This document shows, piece by piece, positions 18,069-25,737 of a stretch of 64,000 nt of DNA. Source of the stretch: Myxococcales bacterium (GTDB lineage: Bacteria; Myxococcota_A; Polyangia; Polyangiales; JAFGIB01). The stretch is taken from assembly GCA_029880325.1 (NCBI GenBank), contig JAOUOP010000004.1, positions 142,504 through 206,503 of the forward strand, given 5' to 3'. A program made the translations under genes and the position numbers. The notes beneath the pieces were generated by a model. The model was not told the origin of the DNA and ran no database searches. It saw only the letters and a program-made list of their open reading frames with translations. Each line of letters starts with the position of its first letter. Within the stretch, counting starts at the first letter, position 1.

Positions 18069-18286
18069 GCTGGCCTCGGATCGGTCCCGATTACGCGCCT
18101 GCCCTGGGGCTGGCTCCCCGAAGGCATGGCGCGCTCTCGTCGCCCCGAAAGGTCGTGGGGGAACTATACCCCGTTGCGGGGGGCGACGGCGGCCTATCGG
18201 GCACGCGGAGGCTGCGCCTCGAGCGGGAGGTCAGCATCGATTTCCGGTTGATCACGCCCGGGTGAGGGAATATCCGTAGCTTTCAT

Positions 18287-19342
18287 ATGGGCAAGATGAA
18301 TGAATTCAGTGGTGCTGAGGCTTCGCTCGCGATCGACGACGCGGCCCTGGGCGCGTACCTGGCGGGGCGCTTGGAAGGCCTCGACGGCCCCTTGCGCTCG
18401 CGTCAGTTCGCAGGTGGTCAGAGCAATCCCACCTATTTGATCGAAGCGGGCGAGCGCCGCTGGGTGCTGCGCAAGAAGCCACCGGGACAGCTGCTGCCCA
18501 AGGCCCACATGGTCGACCGGGAGCACCGCATCTTCAGCGCCCTGGCCGACACCGACGTGCCGGTGCCGCGGACCTACCTGCTGTGCGAAGACCCGTCCAT
18601 CATCGGCACCGAGTTCTTCGTGATGGAGTACGTGCAGGGGCGCATCTTTTGGGATCCCACTCTGCCGGAGTGCAGCGTCGATGAGCGACGCTCGCTGTAC
18701 GACGAGATGAATCGCGTGCTTTCGGCGCTGCATCAGGTGGACTACGCAGCCCGTGGCCTTTCGGGCTACGGCCGACCGGGCAACTACTTCGGACGCCAGA
18801 TCGCGCGCTGGAGCCGCCAGTACGAGGCGGCGCGCACTGGCGATCTGCCCTCGATGGACGCTTTGATGAAGTGGCTGCCCGAAAACATTCCGGACGACGA
18901 CCAGAGCTGCATCGTCCATGGCGACTTTCGGCTCGACAACATGATCTTCCATCCCGAAGAGCCGCGGGTGCTTGCGGTGCTCGACTGGGAGCTGAGCACC
19001 CTGGGACATCCGCTAGCCGATTTGGCCTATAACTGCATGCCCTACCACTTGCCCTCGCGCGAGGCGCCGGCCCTGTCCACGGTGGCTGGCACGGCTGCGG
19101 GTGAAGAGAGCGGCATCCCGACCGAGGAGCAATACGTGGCCCGCTACTGCGAGCGCGTGGGACGTTCGTCCATCCCGGCCTGGCGGTTTTACCTGGTATT
19201 TTCGATCTTTCGCTACGCGAGCATAGTGCAGGGGGTCTACGCCCGCGGCCTGCAGGGCAACGCCAGCAGCGCTGGCGATGCCCGTGGCATGCGCGAACGG
19301 GCGGTGCAGGCGGCGGATACGGCTTGGTCGTTGGTTTCTTGA
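18287..19342 (+). CDS. APH-like phosphotransferase of the ACAD10/ACAD11 N-terminal type
   Basis: 351 residues. It has the aminoglycoside-phosphotransferase/choline kinase fold: nucleotide-loop region QFAGGQSNPTYLIEAGERRWVLRKKPPG, Brenner motif VHGDFRLDNMIFH (catalytic Asp) and metal site VLDWELSTLGHPLADLAY. In this subfamily members usually sit beside acyl-CoA dehydrogenases or synthetases and, by analogy with human ACAD10/11, phosphorylate 4-hydroxyacyl-CoA. Here the neighbour is a divergent acyl-CoA synthetase, which agrees. Start is ATG 18287 or 18296; neither has a clear ribosome site, and GTGAGGG lies about 20 bases upstream. Confidence 0.87.
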   Translation: MGKMNEFSGAEASLAIDDAALGAYLAGRLEGLDGPLRSRQFAGGQSNPTYLIEAGERRWVLRKKPPGQLLPKAHMVDREHRIFSALADTDVPVPRTYLLCEDPSIIGTEFFVMEYVQGRIFWDPTLPECSVDERRSLYDEMNRVLSALHQVDYAARGLSGYGRPGNYFGRQIARWSRQYEAARTGDLPSMDALMKWLPENIPDDDQSCIVHGDFRLDNMIFHPEEPRVLAVLDWELSTLGHPLADLAYNCMPYHLPSREAPALSTVAGTAAGEESGIPTEEQYVARYCERVGRSSIPAWRFYLVFSIFRYASIVQGVYARGLQGNASSAGDARGMRERAVQAADTAWSLVS

Positions 19343-19449
19343 CGCCGTGCAAGCTTCCAACTGCCTGTAGGTGCGGGTGGGGATGAAGCCACCGGCATCG
19401 CCCGTCGCTTCAGTCGGTGTTACGATTACAGGAGTCGATCGCAAAACCG

Positions 19450-21009
19450 ATGGGCGAGTTGTTCAAGCAAGACCCTGTTACGAGTATCACGCGGCAGTCG
19501 CTGGCCGGTGAGGTGACCGGCACAAACGACGACCGTGGCCGCCCGCGTTTCATCACCGTGGCCGGTCCCCAGCGCGGCCGGGTCTTTCCCGTCGAGGCTG
19601 ACATGGTCATCGGCCGCTCGTCCACGGCGGGCGCCAGCATCGACGACGGGGGCCTGTCACGTACCCACGCACGCGTGGCGGAAGTGGCGCCCGGGAGTTT
19701 CTTGCTGGAGGACGTGGGCAGCACCAACGGCACCTACGTCAATGGCGAGCGCATCACGCGGCATATCTTGCGTCCGGGCGATGAGGTGCAGCTTGGGCCG
19801 CGCGTGGTGCTGATGTACGTGATGCCCGATCCCGAACACGAGCAGCTGCTGAAGGTGCAGCGGCTCGAGGCCATGGGCCGCATGACGGCCGGCATCAGCC
19901 ACGACTTCAACAATTTGTTGACCGTGCTGGCTGCCACCTGCGGATCGCTGCGCGAACTGGAGCCGAGCGCGAGGCTCGATTCGGCGGACGTATCGGAGTG
20001 CCTGCAGGACATCGAGTTGGCGGTTGGGCGCGCGCGCGCTTTGGCCAAGCGCCTCGGCAGCTTTGCGCGCCAGGATGATGACGCCATGGAGGTCATCGAC
20101 CTGGCCGAGGTTTGCCGCGAGGTGGGACAGCTGTTGCGGCGAATGCTGCCGGCGGAGATCCGCCTCGACCTGCAGCTTGAAGTCGGCGTGCAAGTGGAGG
20201 GCAATCGGACGCGCTTGCACCAAATGATCATGAACCCTGCGATCAACGCCATGCACGCCATGACCGAAGGCGGCGATCTGTTGCTGCGCGTTGGGCGTGT
20301 ACAGCGCGGTGGCACCGAGGCTGGAGGCGGTGGCGGCGCGGACGAGTCGCAATGGGCGGTGATCGAAATCGTCGACACCGGCGTGGGCATGGATGCAAAG
20401 ACGCTGGAGCGCTGCCGCGACGCGTTCTTCACGACCAAGGGGCGCGGCACGGGCAGCGGGCTGGGGCTGGCCACCGTGGAGCGGGTGGCGCGCGAACACG
20501 GCGGAGAGTTGACGCTGGACAGCGAACTCGGCCGTGGCACCACCGTGCGCGTGGTATTGCCGCTGGCGCAGGGGCGACGCAGACACGCGGGCTCGACCAC
20601 CACCATGACCTCGGTGCCCGAGACCGCCATCCCGCTGGCCTCGGATGTGGACGTGGTGATCGCCGAGGCCGACGCCATCGTCGCGCGCAGTGCCGGCCGC
20701 TTGCTCGAGGCCACGGGCTATGGCGTGCGCTACGCCCGCACCGAGGAGGAACTGCTGGCCAAGGCCACCGGTCACGGGCGCCCAGTGCGTCTGGTGCTCT
20801 TGGACGCGGACCTACCGCCACACGGAGCCCTGAGCGCGTTCAACAGCCTTCGCCGGCGCTTGCCCGAGGCGAGGGTGATCTTCGCTTCGACCGAGGCGGA
20901 GCCCGTGCTCAAGCAGTTGGCGATTTCGGCCGGCGCCCGCGGATTCGTCAGCAAGCCCCTGGACGGCGCTTCCCTGCGACGCGCGGTCCAGCTGGCGCTC
21001 TTGCGGTAG
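19450..21009 (+). CDS. FHA - histidine kinase - receiver hybrid protein
   Basis: 519 residues without a membrane span or sensor domain other than FHA. The FHA domain (about 35-125) has GRSS, the SRTHA loop and STNGTYVNGE, and should bind phosphothreonine. Then comes a histidine kinase with phospho-acceptor His151 in GISHDFNNLLT, N box (MNPAINAMHAM), DTGVGM, FFTTK and GTGSGLGLATV. The C-terminal receiver (about 402-519) has phospho-acceptor Asp in VLLDADLP and Lys in GFVSKPLD, but its first acidic pair reads AEAD. The architecture links Ser/Thr kinase signalling to a two-component relay, plausible given the kinase at 6471. Start: ATG 19450 after CAGGAG at long spacing; a GTG at 19417 would add 11 residues. 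Confidence 0.92.
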   Translation: MGELFKQDPVTSITRQSLAGEVTGTNDDRGRPRFITVAGPQRGRVFPVEADMVIGRSSTAGASIDDGGLSRTHARVAEVAPGSFLLEDVGSTNGTYVNGERITRHILRPGDEVQLGPRVVLMYVMPDPEHEQLLKVQRLEAMGRMTAGISHDFNNLLTVLAATCGSLRELEPSARLDSADVSECLQDIELAVGRARALAKRLGSFARQDDDAMEVIDLAEVCREVGQLLRRMLPAEIRLDLQLEVGVQVEGNRTRLHQMIMNPAINAMHAMTEGGDLLLRVGRVQRGGTEAGGGGGADESQWAVIEIVDTGVGMDAKTLERCRDAFFTTKGRGTGSGLGLATVERVAREHGGELTLDSELGRGTTVRVVLPLAQGRRRHAGSTTTMTSVPETAIPLASDVDVVIAEADAIVARSAGRLLEATGYGVRYARTEEELLAKATGHGRPVRLVLLDADLPPHGALSAFNSLRRRLPEARVIFASTEAEPVLKQLAISAGARGFVSKPLDGASLRRAVQLALLR

Positions 21010-21019
21010 TTTGTTATCG

Positions 21020-21553
21020 CTAGTGGCCCGGGCGTTCGAGCAGATCCACCATCAGGTCGTCGGCCAGGGCTTCGAGCACCTCACGCAGGTCCTGCAGGGA
21101 GAGCTGCGCGGGTACCTGCAGCAGCGCCCGGGCGCGGAAGATCTGCCCGCCTCCCATGGGCGCATCCTCGCAGCGGGTCTCGAGCCGCTCGACGTTGACC
21201 GCGCGGCTGGCCAGGGCGTGCGCAACTTCCCTCACAATACCCTGGCGGTCGTTGCCCACCACTTCGAGCTGCAGCCGTCGCGCGCCGGCGGCATCTGGGG
21301 TCGGCGCATTGGGCGCTTCGACCTCGGCGATCACGCGCAGGCCGCGGGCTTCGAGCTGCTGCAGCGCGGTCTGCAGGGCGCTGGCGTCCTCGGCGGCTAC
21401 GCTCAGACGCAGGATGCCGGCGAAGCGACCGGAGAGGTGCGCCATGCGGCTTTCTTCCCAGTTGCCCCGATGGCTGGCCACGGTGTCGGAAAGGGCTTGA
21501 ACCAGACCGGGTCGGTCGGGTCCGATGACGGTCAAGACGATGTCGTGTCGCAT
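21020..21553 (-). CDS. Tandem ACT-domain protein, GcvR-like
   Basis: 177 residues consisting of two ACT domains: the first opens with VLTVIGPDRPGLVQALSDTVASHRGNWEESRMA, the second with RLQLEVVGNDRQGIVREVAHALASRAVNVERLETRCE. This matches GcvR-type regulators of the glycine cleavage system and related amino-acid-sensing proteins; ACT domains bind small ligands, often amino acids. There is no glycine-cleavage gene in the window, so the regulatory target is unknown. The ATG at 21553 fits the family start; a GTG at 21574 would add seven residues. It is convergent with the sensor hybrid, ten bases apart. Confidence 0.85.
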   Translation of the reverse strand: MRHDIVLTVIGPDRPGLVQALSDTVASHRGNWEESRMAHLSGRFAGILRLSVAAEDASALQTALQQLEARGLRVIAEVEAPNAPTPDAAGARRLQLEVVGNDRQGIVREVAHALASRAVNVERLETRCEDAPMGGGQIFRARALLQVPAQLSLQDLREVLEALADDLMVDLLERPGH

Positions 21554-21737
21554 GGGCACCGGGCAGTCTTTCACGTTCCACCATGGGTCGCCATGGCGTG
21601 GACTTCCGGAGATTAGGGGATGCCAAAGGCGGTGCTTTTGCGTAAGGTCAGCCCATTAGAGTTGGTCAGAGGTGTCTTTGCGGCACCGAAGCCCGTGCCG
21701 GCGCCAGGCGTAGCCGGCCTGCAGGTGGGTTCCCAGG

Positions 21738-22517
21738 ATGTCAGGACCGTCGCAGAGTAAAGAGAGTGGTTCCTACCCGCTCGCCGGCACCGAGGCCGAA
21801 GAGGAACTCGAGCTGTCGGAGCTCGAGCAGATCAGTGACGTCGTCGCGGTGGGCGGCGGCGCTCCTGCCGCGGCTGCCAAGGTGGCGGTCCCCGGAACCC
21901 GCTCGACGCCACCTCCGGTACCGCCGGACAGCCGTTCGGGCGCCTTTCGCATCCCGAGCCGCCCGCCACCGGTGCCGCACCAAGCGTCCGCAAAGGCCGC
22001 TCCGGCCCCCGCCATCAAAGCTCCTCCGCCGGCCCTGCAGCCGACGCCACCGCCGGCTCTGCAGCCGACGCCACCGGCGGCCCTGCAGCCGACGCCACCG
22101 CCGGCTCTGCAGCGGTCCCCCCAGCCTGCCGACCTCAGGCGCGAGCTGGCGAATAAGAGCACGCAGGTGCGTGAGCAGGGGGCTCAGATCGATCGCCTGC
22201 GCTTGGGCATGCGCATGCGCGACGACACGATTCGAACGCTGCGCGCCGAGCTGGAGCGCGAGCGTGAGCGCGTCCAGGCTCTGGAGCGCCAGCTGGCCGC
22301 CTTCGAGTCCGCCAAGCGACCAGATGACCTACAGCGCATCAAGGGCATCGGCCCTGGTTTCGCGAAGTTGCTGAAGGCCAACGGCATCGAGAGCTTTGCG
22401 CAGCTGGCCGAGCTGGATGAAAGCGGCGTTGCCAAGATCGCGGCCGTGCTCAACATACCGGTCGCGCGCATCGAAACGGCGCGCTGGGTCGAGCAGGCCC
22501 GCGAGCTTTCGTCCTGA
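21738..22517 (+). CDS. Proline-rich protein with coiled coil and C-terminal helix-hairpin-helix domain
   Basis: 259 residues. The order is: an acidic N-terminus (EEELELSELEQISDVV), a Pro/Ala-rich linker with repeats of PPALQPTP (about 97-125), a coiled coil (about 135-190, LRAELERERERVQALERQL) and an HhH region, DDLQRIKGIGPGFAKLLKANGIESFAQLAEL (about 195-235). This last domain resembles the HhH found at the ends of ribosomal L21-associated, TfoX-C and flap-nuclease proteins and usually contacts DNA or protein. There is no signal peptide, so the protein is cytoplasmic. Its role is unknown; tethering DNA through a flexible linker is one possibility. The ATG at 21738 follows CAGG. Confidence 0.75.
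   Translation: MSGPSQSKESGSYPLAGTEAEEELELSELEQISDVVAVGGGAPAAAAKVAVPGTRSTPPPVPPDSRSGAFRIPSRPPPVPHQASAKAAPAPAIKAPPPALQPTPPPALQPTPPAALQPTPPPALQRSPQPADLRRELANKSTQVREQGAQIDRLRLGMRMRDDTIRTLRAELERERERVQALERQLAAFESAKRPDDLQRIKGIGPGFAKLLKANGIESFAQLAELDESGVAKIAAVLNIPVARIETARWVEQARELSS
22029..22112 (+). repeat. 24-bp tandem repeat, about 3.5 copies, within the HhH protein gene
   Basis: Units begin at 22029, 22053, 22077 and 22101 and follow CCGGCYCTGCAGCCGACGCC plus ACCG. Each encodes eight residues, PALQPTPP. Copies differ at only one or two bases, suggesting recent slippage, and copy number should vary between strains without shifting the frame. Confidence 0.85.
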
Positions 22518-22531
22518 CGGTCGCCCGAAAA

Positions 22532-23011
22532 TCAGCGCACGGGCGTCTTACTCTTGCCGAGCTTCAATACGCGATTGAAGTGGGCCCTGCTCACCGGTTG
22601 AATCGATAGGCGCTGTCCCTTGCGCAGCACCTGCAGATCTTCGAGTTCGGCGTCGTCGCGCAGATCCTGCAGTGACACGTAGTTCGGCAGCACTTCGACG
22701 AACTCCACATCGACCATGCTCCAGCGCGGATCGTCAGGCGAGGACTTGGCGTCGAAGTACTTGGACTTGGTGTCGAATTGGGTGTGGTCGGGGTAGGCCA
22801 AGCGGCAGATGCGGGCCACGCCGGCTACGCCCGGCGGTTTGGCGTTGGAGTGGTAAAAGAGGGCCATATCGCCGACGGCCATCTCGCGCAGGAAGTTTCT
22901 GGCCTGGTAGTTGCGAATGCCTTCCCAGTGGTCGCTGCCGGCTTTCCGTAGATCCTCGATGGAATAGACGTCGGGTTCGCTCTTCATCAACCAGTACTTG
23001 GGTGCTGCCAT
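22532..23011 (-). CDS. EVE domain protein
   Basis: 159 residues, the usual length of a stand-alone EVE (formerly DUF55, thymocyte nuclear protein 1-like) protein. Motifs: KYWLMKSEPDVYSIEDL at the start, WEGIRNYQARNFLREM and MALFYHSNAKPPGVAGVARI, which line the pocket that binds modified bases in the PUA-like superfamily. Bacterial stand-alone members are widespread and are not in themselves evidence of restriction; no modification-dependent nuclease is nearby. The ATG at 23011 is preceded by the divergent lipoprotein gene. Confidence 0.93.
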   Translation of the reverse strand: MAAPKYWLMKSEPDVYSIEDLRKAGSDHWEGIRNYQARNFLREMAVGDMALFYHSNAKPPGVAGVARICRLAYPDHTQFDTKSKYFDAKSSPDDPRWSMVDVEFVEVLPNYVSLQDLRDDAELEDLQVLRKGQRLSIQPVSRAHFNRVLKLGKSKTPVR

Positions 23012-23084
23012 GGCCGGGAATCTACACGAAAAGGACTCGCCACGCGTTGCCTCCGTGGGTTGCCGCGTGGCATTGCACAAGGCG

Positions 23085-23534
23085 ATGCTGACGCGCCGAG
23101 CCGAGCTGCTGACTTGCTGGATGTGCTTGCTTCTGATCGGGGCTTGCCAGGGCACGGGCTCGGCTCCGGTGCCGGAGCCGAGCGCAGCAGATGCTCCGAA
23201 GACTGCTCCGCAGCAATCCGCGGTAGCAGCACCCGAGCAGGTTCAGCACGACCCCACGGCCGAGGCGCCGAGCGTTGCGCCTGAGGAGGGGGTTGAGAGC
23301 GCCGGGAGCAGCTACGAAAAAGCGTTGGCGGCCGAGCGTAGGGGGTCGCTGGAGCGGGCGGCGGTGCTCTACGAACGCGCCTGCGGCCAGCAGCAGGGCG
23401 CTGCCTGCCATCGCCTGGGGCTCGTCTACCGCGACGGTCGCGGGCGCGCCGTCGACGAGGGGCGCGCGGCCGAACTCTTCGCCCAGGGCTGCGCCTACGG
23501 CAGCCACGCCGCCTGCGACGCCGCGGGGCATTGA
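23085..23534 (+). CDS. Small lipoprotein with Sel1-like repeats
   Basis: 149 residues. The signal peptide ends in a lipobox, LIGAC (Cys20), so the protein is probably lipid-anchored. A Pro/Ala-rich spacer follows, and then a Sel1-like stretch, ALAAERRGSLERAAVLYERACGQQQGAACHRLGLVYRDG, with a partial second repeat ending in ACDAAGH. These Cys-containing Sel1 variants (C-x-GxxxACxxLG) are frequent in Myxococcota and Campylobacterota. It probably serves as a protein interaction scaffold. The ATG at 23085 follows CAAGG. The frame ends abruptly after the second repeat; an EGF-like relic in another frame follows. Confidence 0.75.
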   Translation: MLTRRAELLTCWMCLLLIGACQGTGSAPVPEPSAADAPKTAPQQSAVAAPEQVQHDPTAEAPSVAPEEGVESAGSSYEKALAAERRGSLERAAVLYERACGQQQGAACHRLGLVYRDGRGRAVDEGRAAELFAQGCAYGSHAACDAAGH

Positions 23535-23550
23535 TTCGAGACGGCGCGCC

Positions 23551-23712
23551 TGCGACAGCCGCGACACCGACCACCAGCTCGACGGCGACAACTGCGTGCC
23601 GAACCCTTGCTCCGCTGTCGACCGCGGGTTGGGCACATGCGTGGCAGTCGACGGTGTGGCCTTCTGCGTCTGCCCACCGGCCTCCTGGTCGCAGGATATG
23701 CGGGCGCTTTAG
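23551..23712 (+). pseudogene. EGF-like Cys-rich fragment without its own start
   Basis: In the frame ending at the TAG at 23710, the translation reads NCVPNPCSAVDRGLGTCVAVDGVAFCVCPP, a fair EGF-like pattern with six spaced cysteines. There is no start codon with a ribosome site. Such EGF-like modules are common in secreted proteins of Myxococcota. It is most likely the remnant of a larger secreted protein, perhaps once joined to the upstream lipoprotein gene, which is in a different frame. Confidence 0.45.
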
Positions 23713-23779
23713 GGCGGCGGTGCGCAATGCCCGTGGCCCAGACGCGGAAACACATGCCCCAAGCCGAGGAGACCGTCCA

Positions 23780-24448
23780 GTGAATCCTACCAACCGCGAC
23801 ACCACTACACGGCCCAGTTTCTGCACCCCGCACCGACATCACCGTTTCAAGGCGTTGTTCGTGGCCTTTGCGGCCGTGGCATTGCTTGACGCCTGTGGCG
23901 ACAATCAGGGCGGCGGTGCTGAAGTAGGAAGTCTCGGATTCGTCGGCACAGTTGACGGCACCAACGCATTCGTATCGGTCATTGTCACCGACAGTGGCAC
24001 GGGAAGTGACGAGGCGATCGTCTATATCTGCGATGGGGAAGCCGAACTTCGGGAATGGCTCCAAGGGACGGTGGCAGATCGCACGAGTTTCGAACGGTCC
24101 AACGACGCCAAATCGGTGGTGAAGGTAGCCTTGGTGGAGACCACGATGACCGGCGAGTTCATCGACAGTGCCGGAACGGTTCACGCGTTCGACACGGTAG
24201 AGGCAACCGGCGAGGCCGGCCTGTACATCGTCGATGACGAGGAAGCGGCTGCTCAAGACATTTGGGCCGCGTGGGTTGTCGACAATGACGGCAACGAACG
24301 CGGAGCATTTCTGCAGAGCGGGTTGTTCTCGAGCACACCCCTGTTGGCGTCCACGACATTCAATACGGTGCAATTCAGCACAGTCGGCAACACCATCGGG
24401 TCACTGGACGATCGCGAGGCGTCGAGCCCAAGTTTGTCATCAAAGTGA
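23780..24448 (+). CDS. Secreted lipoprotein of unknown function
   Basis: 222 residues from the GTG at 23780, chosen because GAGGAG lies nine bases upstream and places the signal peptide correctly. A basic n-region is followed by a hydrophobic core and the lipobox LLDAC. The mature part (Gly-rich start DNQGGG) is beta-rich, with alternating T/V/I: FVGTVDGTNAFVSVIVTDSGTG and TTMTGEFIDSAGTVHAFDTVEATG. I recognise no family. Codon choice here is less G/C-biased than in the core genes, which fits the accessory character of this region. Confidence 0.65.
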   Translation: MNPTNRDTTTRPSFCTPHRHHRFKALFVAFAAVALLDACGDNQGGGAEVGSLGFVGTVDGTNAFVSVIVTDSGTGSDEAIVYICDGEAELREWLQGTVADRTSFERSNDAKSVVKVALVETTMTGEFIDSAGTVHAFDTVEATGEAGLYIVDDEEAAAQDIWAAWVVDNDGNERGAFLQSGLFSSTPLLASTTFNTVQFSTVGNTIGSLDDREASSPSLSSK

Positions 24449-24549
24449 ACGTTTACTCGATGTGCACCTCGGCGTGACACGAGATTTTGCTTTCGGCTCG
24501 CGCTTGCGGCGGTCACCAGCACGGTCGCTTCAGCTTGCGGTGATTCAAG

Positions 24550-25248
24550 GCGGCGTAGGTCGTAGGTCGTAGGTCATCTTGCCCTGGGTGAAATGGCCGG
24601 GCGGTAGTCCCAGCCGTTGCGCGACGTGCTCGCGCAGTTCCTTGTTGGTGAAGCCCCGGGGTAGATGACAGTACATGACCAGCGCCGACAGCAGCGCCAA
24701 CACGGCGCCACCTGGCACGTGACCGAAGACCTCACCACCCGCACCACCACCGCCTCGCCCGAGGGCAGCGGATAGCGCAACCGGCTGTGATCCTCGAACG
24801 CTCCGAGCGGCACTTGATCGCCGTCGACCTCCACGCCACGCGCGAGCTGGGCCTGCCTGCCGTTGCCGCCGATGAAGGTGGAGGCCATCACGCCCTGGCT
24901 CCGCCGCCGGCCCGGTGCACAGACGCCGTGCCCGATCGTACCGATGTTGCCGAGGCTCGAACCGACCCGATCCCCCATCAGCGCACCGAGGCTCGCAACA
25001 GGATCGTCGCCGAGCGCCTGGTCCGCCCCGTGGGACGATGCGGCCTCCGACGACCGAAGCAGGCCGCCGATCCCCCCTGCTTCCACGACCGGCTGCTGCG
25101 CCGTTCGAGCAGGCCCCGACTCGCGGAGCCCATTCCTCGCCATCGTCGCCGCCTCGGCTGCGTGCCGATGACCGCGACCGCCCGGCTCATCATTCACCTT
25201 GCTGTCGTCGAGCCATTCGGGCGTCTCCTGCTCGAGTGTCTGCGGCAC
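24550..25248 (-). pseudogene. Relic of an AgmX-type linker joined to a winged-helix-like tail
   Basis: One minus-strand frame contains GGLLRSSEAAS followed by ALMGDRVGSSLGNIGTIGHG, which closely resembles the Gly-rich linker LMG-x-x-G-x-x-x-G-x-x-G-x-IGHG before the AgmX/PglI C-terminal domain of Myxococcota. That domain is absent. In another frame (24574-24710) lies HLPRGFTNKELREHVAQRLGLP followed by GKMTYDLR, a helix-turn-helix-like stretch; it breaks at a 7-base triplication (GTAGGTC, about 24555-24576). Inconsistent frames and lost domain ends mark this as decayed DNA, possibly of two fused genes. The family assignments are from memory of typical motifs and need searching. Confidence 0.45.
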
Positions 25249-25316
25249 TGCCGCCAGGTACTCGACCAGGCGCCCCCCCCTCCTCCCAGTGGCTGCGTGC
25301 CCTCTCGGGGCTCACT

Positions 25317-25484
25317 TAGGAGACTGGTGTCAAACGAGCGTGCGTGGATCTCGGAGCGCCGTGACCTCGTGGGGGGCAGCCGAGGACCGAGGAAATGCCC
25401 GCTATTTTCGCAGCGGACTCGGATGGCGCACACGGGGTTACGCCGCCCGGGAGGTGCGTGCGATCGTTTGACACCAGTCTCCTA
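25317..25484. mobile_element. 168-bp MITE-like element with 21-bp perfect terminal inverted repeats
   Basis: TAGGAGACTGGTGTCAAACG plus A (25317-25337) is the exact reverse complement of 25464-25484. The ~126 bases between them contain no gene and no homology to the flanks. The right end abuts a pyrE-like 3' fragment. Size, perfect ends and absence of coding capacity fit a miniature inverted-repeat element; a very long hairpin with another role cannot be excluded. Confidence 0.75.
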
Positions 25485-25613
25485 GGCGCGCGAGTGGAAG
25501 ATGCGCTGGTGGTGATCGAGCGGCTGCAGGGCGGGCGTGAAAACTTGGCGTCAGAAGGCTTGGAGCTGCACGTGTTGTTTACGATTGAGGAGCTGGAAGC
25601 CGCCGGGGGGTGA
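25485..25613 (+). pseudogene. pyrE: 3' end of an orotate phosphoribosyltransferase gene
   Basis: The 42 residues before the TGA at 25611-25613 read VEDALVVIERLQGGRENLAS then EGLELHVLFTIEELEAAG. This is the C-terminal pattern of orotate phosphoribosyltransferase (DREQGG-ENL--GI-LH-LFT--EL). The PRPP-binding part and all else are missing; the fragment starts exactly at the end of the inverted-repeat element at 25484, so the element or a rearrangement at it probably cut the gene. An intact pyrE should exist elsewhere. Confidence 0.7.
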
Positions 25614-25737
25614 GTGGGATTGCCTTGATGGATTCCGACGAGGCAGCACCGCTGCGAGCGGACAAAGGCGCCCTGCCTGCCGCAGATGTACTGCGTGCTG
25701 CAACCGCAACCAACGCAAAAAACGTCCTGCCAGCTTT

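Noticed and set aside
22029..22112. Possible CRISPR array
   Set aside because: Units are contiguous without spacers and keep a coding frame; it is a tandem repeat.
22532..23011. EVE protein as part of a restriction or defence system
   Set aside because: Stand-alone EVE proteins are common housekeeping genes and no nuclease or methylase is adjacent.
25317..25484. Possible integron attC site
   Set aside because: The ends do not fit RYYYAAC/GTTRRRY (GTTTGAC has T where R is required), the inverted repeats are too perfect and no integrase or cassette array is present.
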